A stretch of 64,000 bases of DNA from Candidatus Finniella inopinata (GCA_943322985.2 CALPGA020000002.1:1-64000), one strand, 5' to 3'. Numbered from the stretch's first letter, positions 1 to 11,066 are shown. Notes: generated by a model not told the origin, from the letters alone. Program-made: numbers and translations.

Positions 1-171
1 CACGACAAGAAGTGCTTAAAAATTAAGCAGTCATATAAATTAGTACTGATCTATCTGCCTAAAATCTGAACAATTCCCTCTCAAAGTCTCCGCGTATCCT
101 TCAAATAAACCAAAATACTTATCTAGTCTGAAATTTTGCAGAGGGTTCAGATAGCTATATTAAGAAGAAAG

Positions 172-804
172 TTATTCTAATTGCCAGAGTTTTGCCGAAA
201 CAGCAACGCTTTTCATAATATCTATCACCTGGTGAACGTCTGTTTTAATGCCTTCAGCTTGTAAGGATGTGACTCTATATTCTTTTAGTCCACATGGGAT
301 AATACCTTTGTAATGAGATAAATCAGGATTTATGTTCAACGATAGTCCATGCCAGGTAACGCCTTGGGTAACACGCACACCAATGGCTGCAATTTTACGC
401 TCACCCAGCTCATCGTCAAGCCAAACCCCAACCCGTCCTTGTTTGCGCACACCGTTTATACCAAAAATGCTTAGAATTTTTATAATCCATTCCTCAAGTG
501 TTTGTACAAATAACCTAATGTCATTATCACGTTTTTTAAGATCAACCATTACATAAATCACAAGCTGACCAGGTCCATGGTATGTATGTTTTCCTCCACG
601 CTGCGTTTGGAAAACTGGAAAGGTAGAGTCAATTAAATCTGCCTCTTTCGCGCTTGTGCCAGCAGTATACAAAGGTGGGTGCTCTAGAAACCAAATTACT
701 TCATCCTCTCCTGTGCGAATGTCTTCAATGGTTTTCTGCATGAACTGTATAGCATCAGAGTATTCTACCGAAGCATTTCCAACTAGAAATTTAATTTGTG
801 ACAT
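172..804 (-). CDS. lipB: Octanoyltransferase LipB (lipoate biosynthesis)
   Basis: 210 aa; RGGKHTYHGPGQLVIYVMVDLKKR and KIAAIGVRVTQGVTWHGLSLNINPDL match LipB motifs. Confidence 0.95.
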   Translation of the reverse strand: MSQIKFLVGNASVEYSDAIQFMQKTIEDIRTGEDEVIWFLEHPPLYTAGTSAKEADLIDSTFPVFQTQRGGKHTYHGPGQLVIYVMVDLKKRDNDIRLFVQTLEEWIIKILSIFGINGVRKQGRVGVWLDDELGERKIAAIGVRVTQGVTWHGLSLNINPDLSHYKGIIPCGLKEYRVTSLQAEGIKTDVHQVIDIMKSVAVSAKLWQLE

Positions 805-807
805 TTC

Positions 808-1782
808 TTATTCCTGTGCCGTATGTAGAAAATCTCTTAATGCTTCTGCTATGTATCCGCTATATAAACTAAATTCTTCAACACTTACGCATGATTCTAT
901 CCGACTAAAGCTAAGCGAAAATTGAAAATAGCTTAATTTTTCAGCAATAAGAAACGCCTTTCGCAATTCATTAATGGTTCCATAATCAAGCCAAATTTCA
1001 AGATATGCATTTTGTGCCTGTAAATATCTGCTATCAGCTTTTTTTAAATTGTGATTGCGTTTTGCACTATTCAAAGCAATTGCTAATGAAAAGAACGGAT
1101 GCGAAACGCAAGCATCTCCCCAATCATTAATGGTAATGCAGTTATCTTGAATCAAAATATTGTTATCGTGAAAATCGTTGTGTTCAATGGTTTTAGGAAT
1201 ATTATAAGCAGATAGTTGATTGCATAAAATTTGCATCTGGGGCGAAAAGTTTTGCAACATTTCAATTTCATATCTGTTGAGTCCAGCTGCTTCTAACAAA
1301 TGTTCTCTGGCTACAAACTCTCTATAAAGATCTGGTATTTTTTTAAGTCTCCAATCATTTACGCCCATTAAAATAAATGATTCCACAAAAGGTATGCTTG
1401 CACTTTGAATTTGCGCATGTGTTTTTAGTGCATTATAAAATAGCTGTGTTTGAAAATTTTGCTTTTGAATATCCCGTAAGACTTGTCCTGCATCTTTCAT
1501 AAGAAAACATGATAACTGGTCATTCACTGCTATTACTTCAGTAACAGCAGTTGAAAAATTTTCATGCATAAACTGCAGAATTTTTGGCTCAATCACAAAA
1601 GGTGCTGCCATCTGTTTTAAATACACCGAGCCTTTCGACGTTTTAAAAAGACTAACTTTTGACCAAGGCATGTCACGAACCACAATGGGGCCATCAATTA
1701 TTTTGTAACCCAATGCAATAAGCTGTTTCTTTGTCCACGCAATAACTGTCAAATCATGATCTGCTGTGTTATTCATCGCCAT
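808..1782 (-). CDS. APH/choline-kinase-like phosphotransferase
   Basis: Catalytic motif IEHNDFHDNNIL and metal-binding INDWGDA typical of the APH superfamily. Confidence 0.8.
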   Translation of the reverse strand: MAMNNTADHDLTVIAWTKKQLIALGYKIIDGPIVVRDMPWSKVSLFKTSKGSVYLKQMAAPFVIEPKILQFMHENFSTAVTEVIAVNDQLSCFLMKDAGQVLRDIQKQNFQTQLFYNALKTHAQIQSASIPFVESFILMGVNDWRLKKIPDLYREFVAREHLLEAAGLNRYEIEMLQNFSPQMQILCNQLSAYNIPKTIEHNDFHDNNILIQDNCITINDWGDACVSHPFFSLAIALNSAKRNHNLKKADSRYLQAQNAYLEIWLDYGTINELRKAFLIAEKLSYFQFSLSFSRIESCVSVEEFSLYSGYIAEALRDFLHTAQE

Positions 1783-2372
1783 CTAATTTCTAAACTAGGC
1801 AGCTCTTCAGCTGAAAAAATAGAATAAGTTTGAAGTGTGGCAAGTTCTCCATCTGGTCTTGGCCATCCGCCTTTTTGAGTATATTCAAGCTTAAAATTAA
1901 GTCGCAGTGGAATTTTAGTGCTAGCTATATTTTCAGCATCACAAAAAATCTCAACTTTGCGAGCTTTTAATTTTTCAAAAGCTAACAGAGCCATTGCATG
2001 AACTGCTTCCGAAGCATAACCATTTCCTCTTTGGCTTTTTCTGACGAAATAAGAAATGCCAAATTGAGGAAGATTCCAATTAGCTTGAAATGATGGAAAA
2101 GCACATCTACCAACAACGCTATTTGTCGTTTTGTCTATGATAATATAGCGAACAAAATCGCGCATAATAAATTCAGCATGGTGTTTCCTGCAATCTTCCT
2201 CAATTGCTTCTATAGGTGGTATGTTTAAAGACCAGCTAAGCCATCTAACATAATCATCATAACCATCAATAATTGCTTGATGTAATTTTTCACCAAAACC
2301 AGCTTTTGGCATTTGCAGTATTAATCTTGATGTTTCAATTGTTTCTGGAAGATCTATTAAAATGCGGCTCAT
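1773..2372 (-). CDS. GNAT acetyltransferase (RimJ/RimL type)
   Basis: ETSRLILQMP start; FGISYFVRKSQRGNGYASEAVHAMALLAFEKLKARKVEIFCDAENIASTKI acetyl-CoA binding region. Confidence 0.85.
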   Translation of the reverse strand: MSRILIDLPETIETSRLILQMPKAGFGEKLHQAIIDGYDDYVRWLSWSLNIPPIEAIEEDCRKHHAEFIMRDFVRYIIIDKTTNSVVGRCAFPSFQANWNLPQFGISYFVRKSQRGNGYASEAVHAMALLAFEKLKARKVEIFCDAENIASTKIPLRLNFKLEYTQKGGWPRPDGELATLQTYSIFSAEELPSLEIRWR

Positions 2373-2393
2373 GCGACCCTTCTATAACTGTTA

Positions 2394-3431
2394 CTAATCT
2401 TGTTTGTATGCTTCGCATGCATAAACAACTTCATCGTAAAGCTTATCATCAATTGTGGTTTGAACTTCATTGCATACAAAGCCGCCCATACTTTGGTAAA
2501 AAGCACGAGCGGGGGAATTTTTGGTTAGCGTAATAACAATGAATGGGACTAAATTTTCTTGGCGTAATTTTTTAACAGCAGCATTCCACAGCATGGTTGC
2601 TATTCCCTTGCGATGATGGTCTTTATCCACATAAAGCGCAAATATTTCACCCTTACCAAATTCAGGTGTTCTGGAATATCCAGCATCACATTCGCCAACA
2701 ATTTTGCCGTTGTGTTCTACAATAAACGTCCAGCTATCGCCTTTTGCCATGCTCTCCAATCGCCAGTCTAATCTTTTTTCAGGGTAAATATGATCTAAAT
2801 ACGACTGATCAATTATGCCTTTATACGCGTGTTTCCAACCCCGAATCTGTAAATCAACAATTGCAGCAGCATCTTCAATAGTGGCTAATCGCAAATGATA
2901 ACGTGATGATTCAAACTTAAAAATAATGCGTTGGGTCTGATGCACATCAAAATCAACTTTTTCAATAGATTCCGTAAAGTGTTCGTTAGTGTATGCGGCA
3001 ATAACATGTTCCCAAAAACCATGGGCTGGAGTGTTTTCAGGAATGACAGAAACTTCCCATGACCCTGGAAATTTCTGCCATATGTCATTAGCTATTTTTT
3101 TGCCAATTCCTTTGCTTTGAAATTTTCCAAATATAAAAAACTCACCTATATTCCAGTAAAATTTTTCATCTTTAAATTGCTTGTGCAGCAACGCAAATCC
3201 AGCCAGTTCCTCATCGACTTTAATTAAAAAAGCACGACGATTTTCTTCAGTGAAATAAATTTTAAAATCAAAGCATTCATACATGCCATCTTTGGGGCAA
3301 GCCCACTCATGGGAAGTGAATCCACATGTGCGTGATATGTCATACACATAAAATCGCGCCATGTTTTGGATTACCGGATAATCAGCTAGGGTTGCAGGAA
3401 CTAAAATCGCCTTAAGCAAGCTATTGTCCAA
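2394..3431 (-). CDS. Tandem (double) GNAT-domain acetyltransferase
   Basis: 345 aa with two GNAT cores: FFIFGKFQSKGIGKKIA and IFALYVDKDHHRKGIATMLW. Confidence 0.8.
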   Translation of the reverse strand: MDNSLLKAILVPATLADYPVIQNMARFYVYDISRTCGFTSHEWACPKDGMYECFDFKIYFTEENRRAFLIKVDEELAGFALLHKQFKDEKFYWNIGEFFIFGKFQSKGIGKKIANDIWQKFPGSWEVSVIPENTPAHGFWEHVIAAYTNEHFTESIEKVDFDVHQTQRIIFKFESSRYHLRLATIEDAAAIVDLQIRGWKHAYKGIIDQSYLDHIYPEKRLDWRLESMAKGDSWTFIVEHNGKIVGECDAGYSRTPEFGKGEIFALYVDKDHHRKGIATMLWNAAVKKLRQENLVPFIVITLTKNSPARAFYQSMGGFVCNEVQTTIDDKLYDEVVYACEAYKQD

Positions 3432-3434
3432 TTT

Positions 3435-3875
3435 TTACTCTTCTTCATCATCATAATCAGGATATTGTTCTGGAGCTATTCCAACTTTTTCTATGACTCT
3501 TGGATATTTTGTTTTAGGTAATGGATCTGTCACATTTTTACATTCCATTAAAAAAATCCAATCATCGCCATAGTCAAAAAGAAAGGCCATTTTTTTCTTA
3601 GGTTCAAAAGTATTGCAAACCATTTGTTTTTTTACGCCTTTAGCTCCCGGGCAAGGCTCTCCATCTGGCATATCTTTGAAAAGCTCGTATATTTCAGTGC
3701 TTTTGTAGATATTTTTATAATTGTTATAAAAACCAAAAGCGTGATCCATTTCAAAATCAATTGACTCTAGAATCACTTCAGCTAGTTTATATAAAGAACT
3801 ATCTCCAGTTATCTCAATTGATCGGTGAACTTGCTGATTTGCTGAAATCTTTAAGGTGAAAATTTTATCTTTCAT
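3435..3875 (-). CDS. Plasmid pRiA4b ORF-3-like family protein
   Basis: SLYKLAEVILESIDFEMDHAFGFY ... FLFDYGDDWIFLMEC resembles the pRiA4b ORF-3 fold family. Confidence 0.7.
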   Translation of the reverse strand: MKDKIFTLKISANQQVHRSIEITGDSSLYKLAEVILESIDFEMDHAFGFYNNYKNIYKSTEIYELFKDMPDGEPCPGAKGVKKQMVCNTFEPKKKMAFLFDYGDDWIFLMECKNVTDPLPKTKYPRVIEKVGIAPEQYPDYDDEEE

Positions 3876-3895
3876 ACGCCAACTTTCAACTAATT

Positions 3896-5314
3896 TTAAG
3901 AATTGTAATAAAGCTCAAACTCTAAAGGATGCGGATGATGCGCCATTTTATAGAATTCTTTCCATTTCATTTCTAAGTGCGAATCAATAAGTTCTTTAGA
4001 AAATACACCTGATTTAGTTAGGTATTCATTATCATTTTCTAGTGCCTGTAAGGATTCTTTCAAGCAACTACTTACTGTTGGTAGTGTTTTTGCTATTTCT
4101 TTATGTTCGAACAAATCAATGTCTTGAGCATCACCTGGATGAATACGATTTTGAATTCCATCGATGCCTGCTAATAACATTGCTGAAAAAGCAAGATATG
4201 GATTCGCTGATGGGTCAGGAAAGCGCACTTCAACGCGCTTTGCTTTTGGTGAGTGCACAACAGGTATACGGCAAGCAGCAGAACGATTTTGCGCTGAGTA
4301 TGCACAAATAACTGGCGCTTCGTATCCTGGCACAAGACGTTTGTAGCTATTTGTTGTTGGATTCGTAAATGCATTTAAGCTTTTTGCATGCTTTAAAATT
4401 CCACCAATATAAAATAACGCTGTCTCAGAGAGTCCCGCATAATCATTGCCGCTAAATAATGGTTCGGAATTTTTCCATAAACTTTGATGCACATGCATGC
4501 CTGACCCATTATCACCAAATACAGGTTTCGGCATAAAGGTAGCAGTTTTGCCATATGAACGAGCAACGTTTCTCACAACATATTTGTACACTTGTAATTC
4601 ATCAGCACCTTTAATAAGTGTGTTGTAAACAACGCCTAATTCATGTTGAGCAGGGGCAACTTCATGGTGATGCTTTTCAACTCTTAATCCCATTTCAGCC
4701 ATTTTCAATAACATTTCAGAACGAATGTCTTGGGCTGAATCTAATGGCTGTACGGGAAAATATCCTCCTTTAGGGCCAGGGCGACATCCATGATTTTTGA
4801 TAGCACCTTGTCCATGAGTCTCTCCATTTTGACTTGGAAATTCATCGGAATAAATTTCATAGGATGTTTTTTCTGATCGTGCTTGAAACGCCACTCCGTC
4901 AAAAATAAAAAACTCGGCTTCAGGACCAAAAAATGCTTCATCAGCTAATCCTGTGCTTTGCAAGTATTTAATGCATTTTTTAGCAACTTGGCGTGGGTCT
5001 TTGGCGTAAGGCTCTCCCGATTGCGGATGGTGCACATCACAAATAACAATAGCCGTTGGGTAAGACGAAAAAGGATCTAAGCGCACATTATCTAAATCAC
5101 AACCAAAATCTGGCTTTAACAGCATGTCCGATTCATTGATGGCACACCATCCCGCAATAGATGATCCATCAAATAGTAAACCATTCATGCACAAATCATC
5201 ATCAACTGCGCTAGTAGGGTAAGTTATATGGTGCCAAGTTCCTCGTAAATCGGTGAACCTAAAGTCAACAAATTCAACTTGGTGATGTTTTAAAAAATCA
5301 AAAAAAGCCCGCAC
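3896..5314 (-). CDS. glnA: Type I glutamine synthetase (GTG start)
   Basis: 472 aa; DLRGTWHHITYP, LFDGSSIAGW, GSGMHVHQSLWK, NPTTNSYKRLVPGYEAPV, EVRFPDPSANPYLAFSAMLLAG. Confidence 0.97.
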   Translation of the reverse strand: MRAFFDFLKHHQVEFVDFRFTDLRGTWHHITYPTSAVDDDLCMNGLLFDGSSIAGWCAINESDMLLKPDFGCDLDNVRLDPFSSYPTAIVICDVHHPQSGEPYAKDPRQVAKKCIKYLQSTGLADEAFFGPEAEFFIFDGVAFQARSEKTSYEIYSDEFPSQNGETHGQGAIKNHGCRPGPKGGYFPVQPLDSAQDIRSEMLLKMAEMGLRVEKHHHEVAPAQHELGVVYNTLIKGADELQVYKYVVRNVARSYGKTATFMPKPVFGDNGSGMHVHQSLWKNSEPLFSGNDYAGLSETALFYIGGILKHAKSLNAFTNPTTNSYKRLVPGYEAPVICAYSAQNRSAACRIPVVHSPKAKRVEVRFPDPSANPYLAFSAMLLAGIDGIQNRIHPGDAQDIDLFEHKEIAKTLPTVSSCLKESLQALENDNEYLTKSGVFSKELIDSHLEMKWKEFYKMAHHPHPLEFELYYNS

Positions 5315-5365
5315 ATTGGTTACATTATAAAAGTTTGTCTCAGGGTAACTAAGCTTTAAAAAAAG

Positions 5366-6478
5366 TCAACTGATATCAGATTGATTTTTAGATGCTGCAA
5401 GATCTAATTGAATTTTATAACCTTTTTTACAAAATTCTTGCAGGCGCTTGTATTCCGCAGCAAATTTTTCATCAAGCTCTGACAATCGCTTGAATTTTTT
5501 TGAGTGTTTGTTAAATACCCACGGATCAATCCCTCTAAATTTAGGTTTCGGAACAAAGTCAGGTGTTCCTTCACCATCTTCTAAAAGATGATATGCAGTT
5601 TTAGGATAATGTGCTTTCGCAATTAATCGTGTGACTTCTTCATCATCACAAGCCTTAAGTTTTTCTAAAACTTGTAGGTCAGTGCCAAAATTCATATCGT
5701 GTTGAGTTACGCGTTGCAACAAAAAAGCACGTTTTAAGATTTTACTGGTGATAAAATATACAACCATGTGATCAGCTGATCCCCAAAAATGTTCTGTAAA
5801 ATGCAATGGTAATTTCGCAAATTTTTTAGCAGCTAATTTGCTTACAAAGAACCATTTTCCTTCTTCAAAACGTAAGTTGTTTGCAATGAATTTGATGTCT
5901 TTTTCTGTTATCATTTTAAACACAAGGCCTGTGTGCAAATTATATGCAATGCGATCAGCGCACATATCAGGCAATGATTGTTCAAGGCGAGTAAATCCTG
6001 GCTTGTCTGGCATAATATCTTTTTCGGTCCAGTCATGACCTTGTATAACTTCGGCAATTTTCGTTTGCTGTAAAAACCATTCATGAATAGTGTCTTGATA
6101 ATTTTCTATGCCAAAAAAAACATCTGCCACATGCGAAAAAACCGTATGGGAAATATCGTGAGTCAATGCTGAAATTTGTTCTTGAAGGGCTCCACCAAAA
6201 TTTTGGACAAGCCACAATACATCAAGTGAGTGATCCAGCCTGTTAAACTTAGGTATGCCATTCCAGTAGGCTGGTGATCCTGATTGATCAATTCCTTTTA
6301 GGCGCTGCATATGCTCAAGGTTGTAAATTTTTAGCAGCTCATCCTGAAGTTTCAGGGGGCCAAAAATTGTTTGAACATCGATGCTTGTTTTTGCTTCAGG
6401 GATTGGTTCGGCAAAAAGCGTAGAAAATAAAACAATGAAAGCAAAGCTTATATTTTTAAATGGAAGGCATTTTTTCAT
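5366..6478 (-). CDS. Exported HD-domain phosphohydrolase (SAMHD1/dGTPase-like)
   Basis: RLDHSLDVLWLV and ALTHDISHTVFSHVADVFF HD motifs; likely start MKKCLPFKNISFAFIVLFSTLFA gives an N-terminal signal peptide. Confidence 0.75.
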   Translation of the reverse strand: MKKCLPFKNISFAFIVLFSTLFAEPIPEAKTSIDVQTIFGPLKLQDELLKIYNLEHMQRLKGIDQSGSPAYWNGIPKFNRLDHSLDVLWLVQNFGGALQEQISALTHDISHTVFSHVADVFFGIENYQDTIHEWFLQQTKIAEVIQGHDWTEKDIMPDKPGFTRLEQSLPDMCADRIAYNLHTGLVFKMITEKDIKFIANNLRFEEGKWFFVSKLAAKKFAKLPLHFTEHFWGSADHMVVYFITSKILKRAFLLQRVTQHDMNFGTDLQVLEKLKACDDEEVTRLIAKAHYPKTAYHLLEDGEGTPDFVPKPKFRGIDPWVFNKHSKKFKRLSELDEKFAAEYKRLQEFCKKGYKIQLDLAASKNQSDIS

Positions 6479-6629
6479 TTTTATTCCTATGTTTTGCATG
6501 TCAGGGTTGCGCCCTTGCAAGTAGTTATGACAATATCAACAATCTTAGCTTATAACTTTTAATTTGCATGAGCCAATTTTTCAAACAATATAAAATTTTA
6601 ATTTAGTTATATTTCTTTGCGGGTAAAAA

Positions 6630-7535
6630 ATGACTAAAATTGCGGTCCTTATTCCTTGTTACAACGAGGAAAAAGCTATTTATAAAGTTGTGAGGGACTT
6701 TAAGTCTCAGCTTCCTGAAGCTGATATCTATGTCTATGACAATAATTCAAGAGACAATACAACTGAAGAAGCTAAGCGAGCAGGAGCAATTGTTAAGTTT
6801 GAGTCTCGTCAAGGAAAAGGGCATGTTGTGCGGCAGATGTTTTCGAACATTGAAGCAGATATTTATCTTATGGTTGATGGTGATGGTACTTATGATCACT
6901 CACGTGCTCGAGAACTAGTTAACGCACTGCTAGAACATCAGCTAGACATGGTCATTGGAACGCGCGTTGAAAAAACCGAAACGGCGCACCGCACAGGGCA
7001 TAAATTAGGCAATCAATTATTTAATTTTGCGCTCAAAGTACTTTTTCAAAGTAACTTTAAAGATATTTTTTCCGGGTACCGAGCTTTCTCTCGTCGTATG
7101 ATCAAGAGTTTTCCTGCTATTTCAAACGGATTTGATATTGAAACTGAACTATCAGTATTTGCGCTGAATTTAAAACTGCCTGTTAAAGAAATTGAAACTG
7201 ATTTTTTTGATCGGATAGCAGGTACTCAAAGTAAGCTATCCACATTTAAAGATGGATTTAAAATTGGATTACGTATGTTATCGTTATTCAAAGATTTTCG
7301 CCCATTCTTACTCTTTTCATTAATATCTACTTTCTTAATTTCCCTAAGCTTATTTTTGGGTGTGCAAGTTATTCAAGAATTTTTATCCACCGCTTATGTA
7401 TCACGTGTTCCAACAGCCCTACTTTGTGTGGGTTTGATGGTTCTTGGATTTTTAAGCTTTGCATGTGGATTGATTCTAGATAGTATGAGCAATCAGCGCA
7501 GGGAAAATTTAAGACTCCATTACTTGCGCAATTGA
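6630..7535 (+). CDS. GT2 family glycosyltransferase with C-terminal TM segments (DPM1-like)
   Basis: IAVLIPCYNEEKAI, MVDGDGTYDH; two hydrophobic C-terminal helices. Confidence 0.88.
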   Translation: MTKIAVLIPCYNEEKAIYKVVRDFKSQLPEADIYVYDNNSRDNTTEEAKRAGAIVKFESRQGKGHVVRQMFSNIEADIYLMVDGDGTYDHSRARELVNALLEHQLDMVIGTRVEKTETAHRTGHKLGNQLFNFALKVLFQSNFKDIFSGYRAFSRRMIKSFPAISNGFDIETELSVFALNLKLPVKEIETDFFDRIAGTQSKLSTFKDGFKIGLRMLSLFKDFRPFLLFSLISTFLISLSLFLGVQVIQEFLSTAYVSRVPTALLCVGLMVLGFLSFACGLILDSMSNQRRENLRLHYLRN

Positions 7536-7643
7536 AATTTTTTATTTTCGTAAAACGCAATGTCGTTGTCGTTGAACTATTTTCGTGGCGCGCGTTTATG
7601 AAAAAATGCTATGGTTTAGCTAACTTTTTTGGACAGTTGATAT

Positions 7644-10361
7644 ATGAGCACGCAAATTACTACCGATGTAAAGCCAGTTTCCTTAGAAGAGGAGATGAAG
7701 AGGTCTTATCTTGATTACGCTATGAGCGTGATTGTGTCGCGTGCTTTGCCAGATGTTCGTGATGGTCTGAAGCCTGTTCACCGTCGTATTTTATATACGA
7801 TGAAGGAAATTGGCCTGGAATATAACAGGCCGCACAAGAAATCTGCCAACGTAGTCGGTAACGTGATGGCGAAATACCATCCTCACGGTGATTCGGCTAT
7901 TTATGATTCTATGGTTCGGATGGCGCAATGGTTTAGTTTGCGTGTTCCATTGGTGGATGGTCAAGGTAACTTTGGTTCAATGGATGGAGATCCACCAGCT
8001 GCTCCTCGTTACACCGAAGCACGTTTAAGCAAAGTAGCTCATTCTTTACTTGATGATATCGATCAAGATACCGTAGATTTTCGTGCCAACTACGATGATA
8101 CAACGGTTGAACCTATAGTTCTTCCTGCTAAATTTCCAAACTTGCTGGTAAATGGTACTAGCGGTATTGCAGTTGGTATGGCTACTAATATTCCTACCCA
8201 TAATTTAGGTGAGATTGTTGATGCAACGTGTGCATTGATTGACAATCCAGACCTTACTATTGAAGAGCTTATGGAATATGTGCCAGGTCCAGATTTTCCG
8301 ACGGGTGCAATTGTGTTGGGCCGCAAGGGCATTATTGAAGCATTCCATACAGGGCGTGGTAGTATTACTATCCGATCAAAAACAACAATTGAAAATATTT
8401 CAGGAAGCCGTGAAGCGATAATTGTTCACGAAATGCCTTACCAAGTGAATAAATCACGCATGATTGAAAAAATCGCAGAACTTGTGCGTGATAAAACTAT
8501 CGAAGGTATTTCTGATTTACGCGATGAGTCAAACCGCGAGGGTGTGCGCGTTGTTATTGAGCTGAAGAAAGATGTTAATGCAGAAGTTATTCTTAACAAG
8601 CTTTATCGTCATAGTCAGTTACAAGTAAGCTTTGGTTACAATATGTTGGCCATTGTGCATGGCCGTCCAGTGCAACTTTCGATCAAGAGCATTCTTCAGC
8701 ACTTTATTGATTTCCGTGAAGAAGTTATTACACGTCGAACAAAATACTTATTAAATCGTGCACGTGAAAAAAGTCATTTATTATTAGGTTTTTCTGTTGC
8801 AGTTGCTAACCTTGATCCGGTAATTGAGTTAATTCGTGCTTCAAAAGATCGTAACGAAGCCCGGGAGCAATTACTAGCTCGTGCTTGGAATGGCTCATCA
8901 GTTGCTGAGTACATAAAGCTTGTGGAGGCCAACGCTGATGTTATTAGTGTTGATGGTCAATATCGTTTAAGCGAATTACAAGCAAATGCAATTTTAGATT
9001 TGCGTTTACATCGCTTAACTGGTTTAGAGCGTGAGAAAATCTTAAAAGATTTAGACGATATTGCTAAAGATATTCAAGAGTATTTAGATATTTTGGGATC
9101 ACGTTTGCGTATTTTGACGATTTTGAAAGAAGAATTAAACGCCATTAAAGAAATTTTTCCAAGCCCACGTCGTACCGTCATTGAAGATGCAGTTACCAAG
9201 CTTGAATTAGACGATCTGATTCAACGTGAAGACATGGTCATTACCGTAAGCCTGAGTGGGTACATTAAACGTGTTCCCCTATCTACCTATCGCGCACAAA
9301 GACGAGGCGGTAAGGGGCGATCTGCAATGACTATCAGAGATGAAGATGTTGTCTGCGATATCATTATTGCTAATACACATAGTCACGTATTGTTCTTCTC
9401 AACACTTGGTAAAGTCTACCAAATGAAAGCTTACGAACTTCCTTTGGCAACACCACAATCACGTGGTCGAGCGATGGTTAACTTATTGCCATTAACAGGC
9501 AATGAAACTATTTCAACAGTATTAGTGTTACCTGAAGCAACAGAACGCAAAGACCAAGAAGTATTCTTAATGTTTGCAACCAATACAGGAAATGTTCGTC
9601 GTAACAAACTGCAAGATTTTTCAAACATTCCAAGCAATGGCAAACGTGCTATGAAGCTTGACGATGCAGGTGAGGAATTGATTGCCGTTAAGTTATGCAC
9701 AGAAAAAGACGACGTGATGCTCTTTACGAAAAAGGGGTTATGTAATCGCTTTAATGTTGCAGATAATGTTCGTGTGTTTGCAGGACGTGATTCAAATGGT
9801 GTGCGTGGAATCAGGCTGCAACCAAAAGATTATGTAATCAGCATGACTATCTTAAATCCAGGAAAAGTGACAATTGAAGAACGTAATGCATATTTGAAAA
9901 TGGCGAAAGCTGCACGTCAAGGCATAAGTGATGAGCTTGAAATTATTGAAGCAGATGAAGAAGTAGCAGCAATTACTATAACAAATGAACGTTTTGAAGA
10001 GCTTCAGGCCATGGAAGAATTCATTCTAACTGTTACTGAAAATGGCTTTGGTAAGCGTAGTTCTGCTTATGAATACCGTACTACAAAGCGTGGTGGTGTT
10101 GGTTTTGATAGCATTATCACAAGCGTTCGTAATGGTGGTGTCGTAGCTGCATTCCCAGTTAGGGAGCAAGACCAAATTATGCTGGTAACTACAAGTGGTC
10201 AGCTGATTCGTTGTCCAATTACTGATGTTCGTATTACCGGACGTCGTACACAAGGGGTTATTATTTTCAGAATTGATAGCGGTGAAAATGTTGTTTCAGT
10301 TAGCAAAATAGAAGAAGGCGACGAAGAGATTCTGGAAGAATCTCCCCCAATCCTTGTTTAA
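7644..10361 (+). CDS. gyrA: DNA gyrase subunit A
   Basis: [58 protein letters not shown]. Confidence 0.99.
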   Translation: MSTQITTDVKPVSLEEEMKRSYLDYAMSVIVSRALPDVRDGLKPVHRRILYTMKEIGLEYNRPHKKSANVVGNVMAKYHPHGDSAIYDSMVRMAQWFSLRVPLVDGQGNFGSMDGDPPAAPRYTEARLSKVAHSLLDDIDQDTVDFRANYDDTTVEPIVLPAKFPNLLVNGTSGIAVGMATNIPTHNLGEIVDATCALIDNPDLTIEELMEYVPGPDFPTGAIVLGRKGIIEAFHTGRGSITIRSKTTIENISGSREAIIVHEMPYQVNKSRMIEKIAELVRDKTIEGISDLRDESNREGVRVVIELKKDVNAEVILNKLYRHSQLQVSFGYNMLAIVHGRPVQLSIKSILQHFIDFREEVITRRTKYLLNRAREKSHLLLGFSVAVANLDPVIELIRASKDRNEAREQLLARAWNGSSVAEYIKLVEANADVISVDGQYRLSELQANAILDLRLHRLTGLEREKILKDLDDIAKDIQEYLDILGSRLRILTILKEELNAIKEIFPSPRRTVIEDAVTKLELDDLIQREDMVITVSLSGYIKRVPLSTYRAQRRGGKGRSAMTIRDEDVVCDIIIANTHSHVLFFSTLGKVYQMKAYELPLATPQSRGRAMVNLLPLTGNETISTVLVLPEATERKDQEVFLMFATNTGNVRRNKLQDFSNIPSNGKRAMKLDDAGEELIAVKLCTEKDDVMLFTKKGLCNRFNVADNVRVFAGRDSNGVRGIRLQPKDYVISMTILNPGKVTIEERNAYLKMAKAARQGISDELEIIEADEEVAAITITNERFEELQAMEEFILTVTENGFGKRSSAYEYRTTKRGGVGFDSIITSVRNGGVVAAFPVREQDQIMLVTTSGQLIRCPITDVRITGRRTQGVIIFRIDSGENVVSVSKIEEGDEEILEESPPILV

Positions 10362-10434
10362 GTAGGCAAGGTTCTTCTTTTCTAACCGGCTTTAATTTTG
10401 CTAGAATATAACAAAAGATGTAAGGGTTTAGTCT

Positions 10435-10944
10435 ATGTCTTCAACAAGTAGTAAGCAAGAGATGAGTATGGATGATATTTTAGCATCCATACGTAGCTAT
10501 GTTTCAGAAGGCCAAACATACTCTAAAAACGAAGATGTGCCATATCTACCATCAGAAGAAAAGCCAGAAAAAAAATCTTATAATCCTGAAGTTATTCAAT
10601 TAACAGATGAAATAATTCCAATTGAAACAATTAGCATACAATCAACTTCGTCATCATTTTCATCTCTAGCGCCAGCTGAAAAAACATCAATTGATAGGAA
10701 TATTGCGTATCCTAATTCCCAATCCTCCTCTAGCTTTTTTCAAAGCTCAAAGACCACTGACAACCCTTTTAATCGTTTGCAAAATGAAATAGTGGCCAAT
10801 ACTCAAACACCAACAAATTTGTCATCAGATGAATTATTGAGCCAGCTTGCTATGCCATTAATTAAAAATTGGCTTGACCAAAATTTAAGAAAAATTGTTG
10901 AAGACATTGTAGAAAAAGAAATTGAACGCATGCGACGTAGCTAA
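10435..10944 (+). CDS. popZ: DUF2497 / PopZ-like polar organizing protein
   Basis: N-terminal [17 protein letters not shown] and C-terminal [29 protein letters not shown]. Confidence 0.8.
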   Translation: MSSTSSKQEMSMDDILASIRSYVSEGQTYSKNEDVPYLPSEEKPEKKSYNPEVIQLTDEIIPIETISIQSTSSSFSSLAPAEKTSIDRNIAYPNSQSSSSFFQSSKTTDNPFNRLQNEIVANTQTPTNLSSDELLSQLAMPLIKNWLDQNLRKIVEDIVEKEIERMRRS

Positions 10945-10949
10945 TCTCC

Positions 10950-10979
10950 TTGTGTGATTGCCAAAGTGTTTGCTATATT
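10950..10979 (+). promoter_or_regulatory. Candidate sigma70-type promoter for tRNA-Pro (and possibly putA)
   Basis: TTGTGT - 18 nt - TATATT, with the -10 ending about 10 nt before the tRNA 5' end. Confidence 0.4.
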
Positions 10980-10989
10980 TCCTATAGAT

Positions 10990-11066
10990 CGGAACGTAGC
11001 GCAGCCTGGTAGCGCACTATTCTGGGGGGATAGGGGTCGTGGGTTCGAATCCCGCCGTTCCGACCA
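10990..11066 (+). tRNA. tRNA-Pro, anticodon GGG
   Basis: Cloverleaf folded by hand: acceptor CGGAACG/CGTTCCG, anticodon stem CTATT/GATAG with loop CTGGGGG, T-arm GTGGG TTCGAAT CCCGC, encoded CCA. Confidence 0.95.

Noticed and set aside
13-29. Inverted repeat TGCTTAA-AAA-TTAAGCA at the left edge
   Set aside because: AT-rich, no U tract, and no confident gene end beside it in the window; chance occurrence likely
10350-10385. Possible terminator CCTTG...CAAGG after gyrA
   Set aside because: Only a 5-bp stem with an interrupted T tract; not convincing
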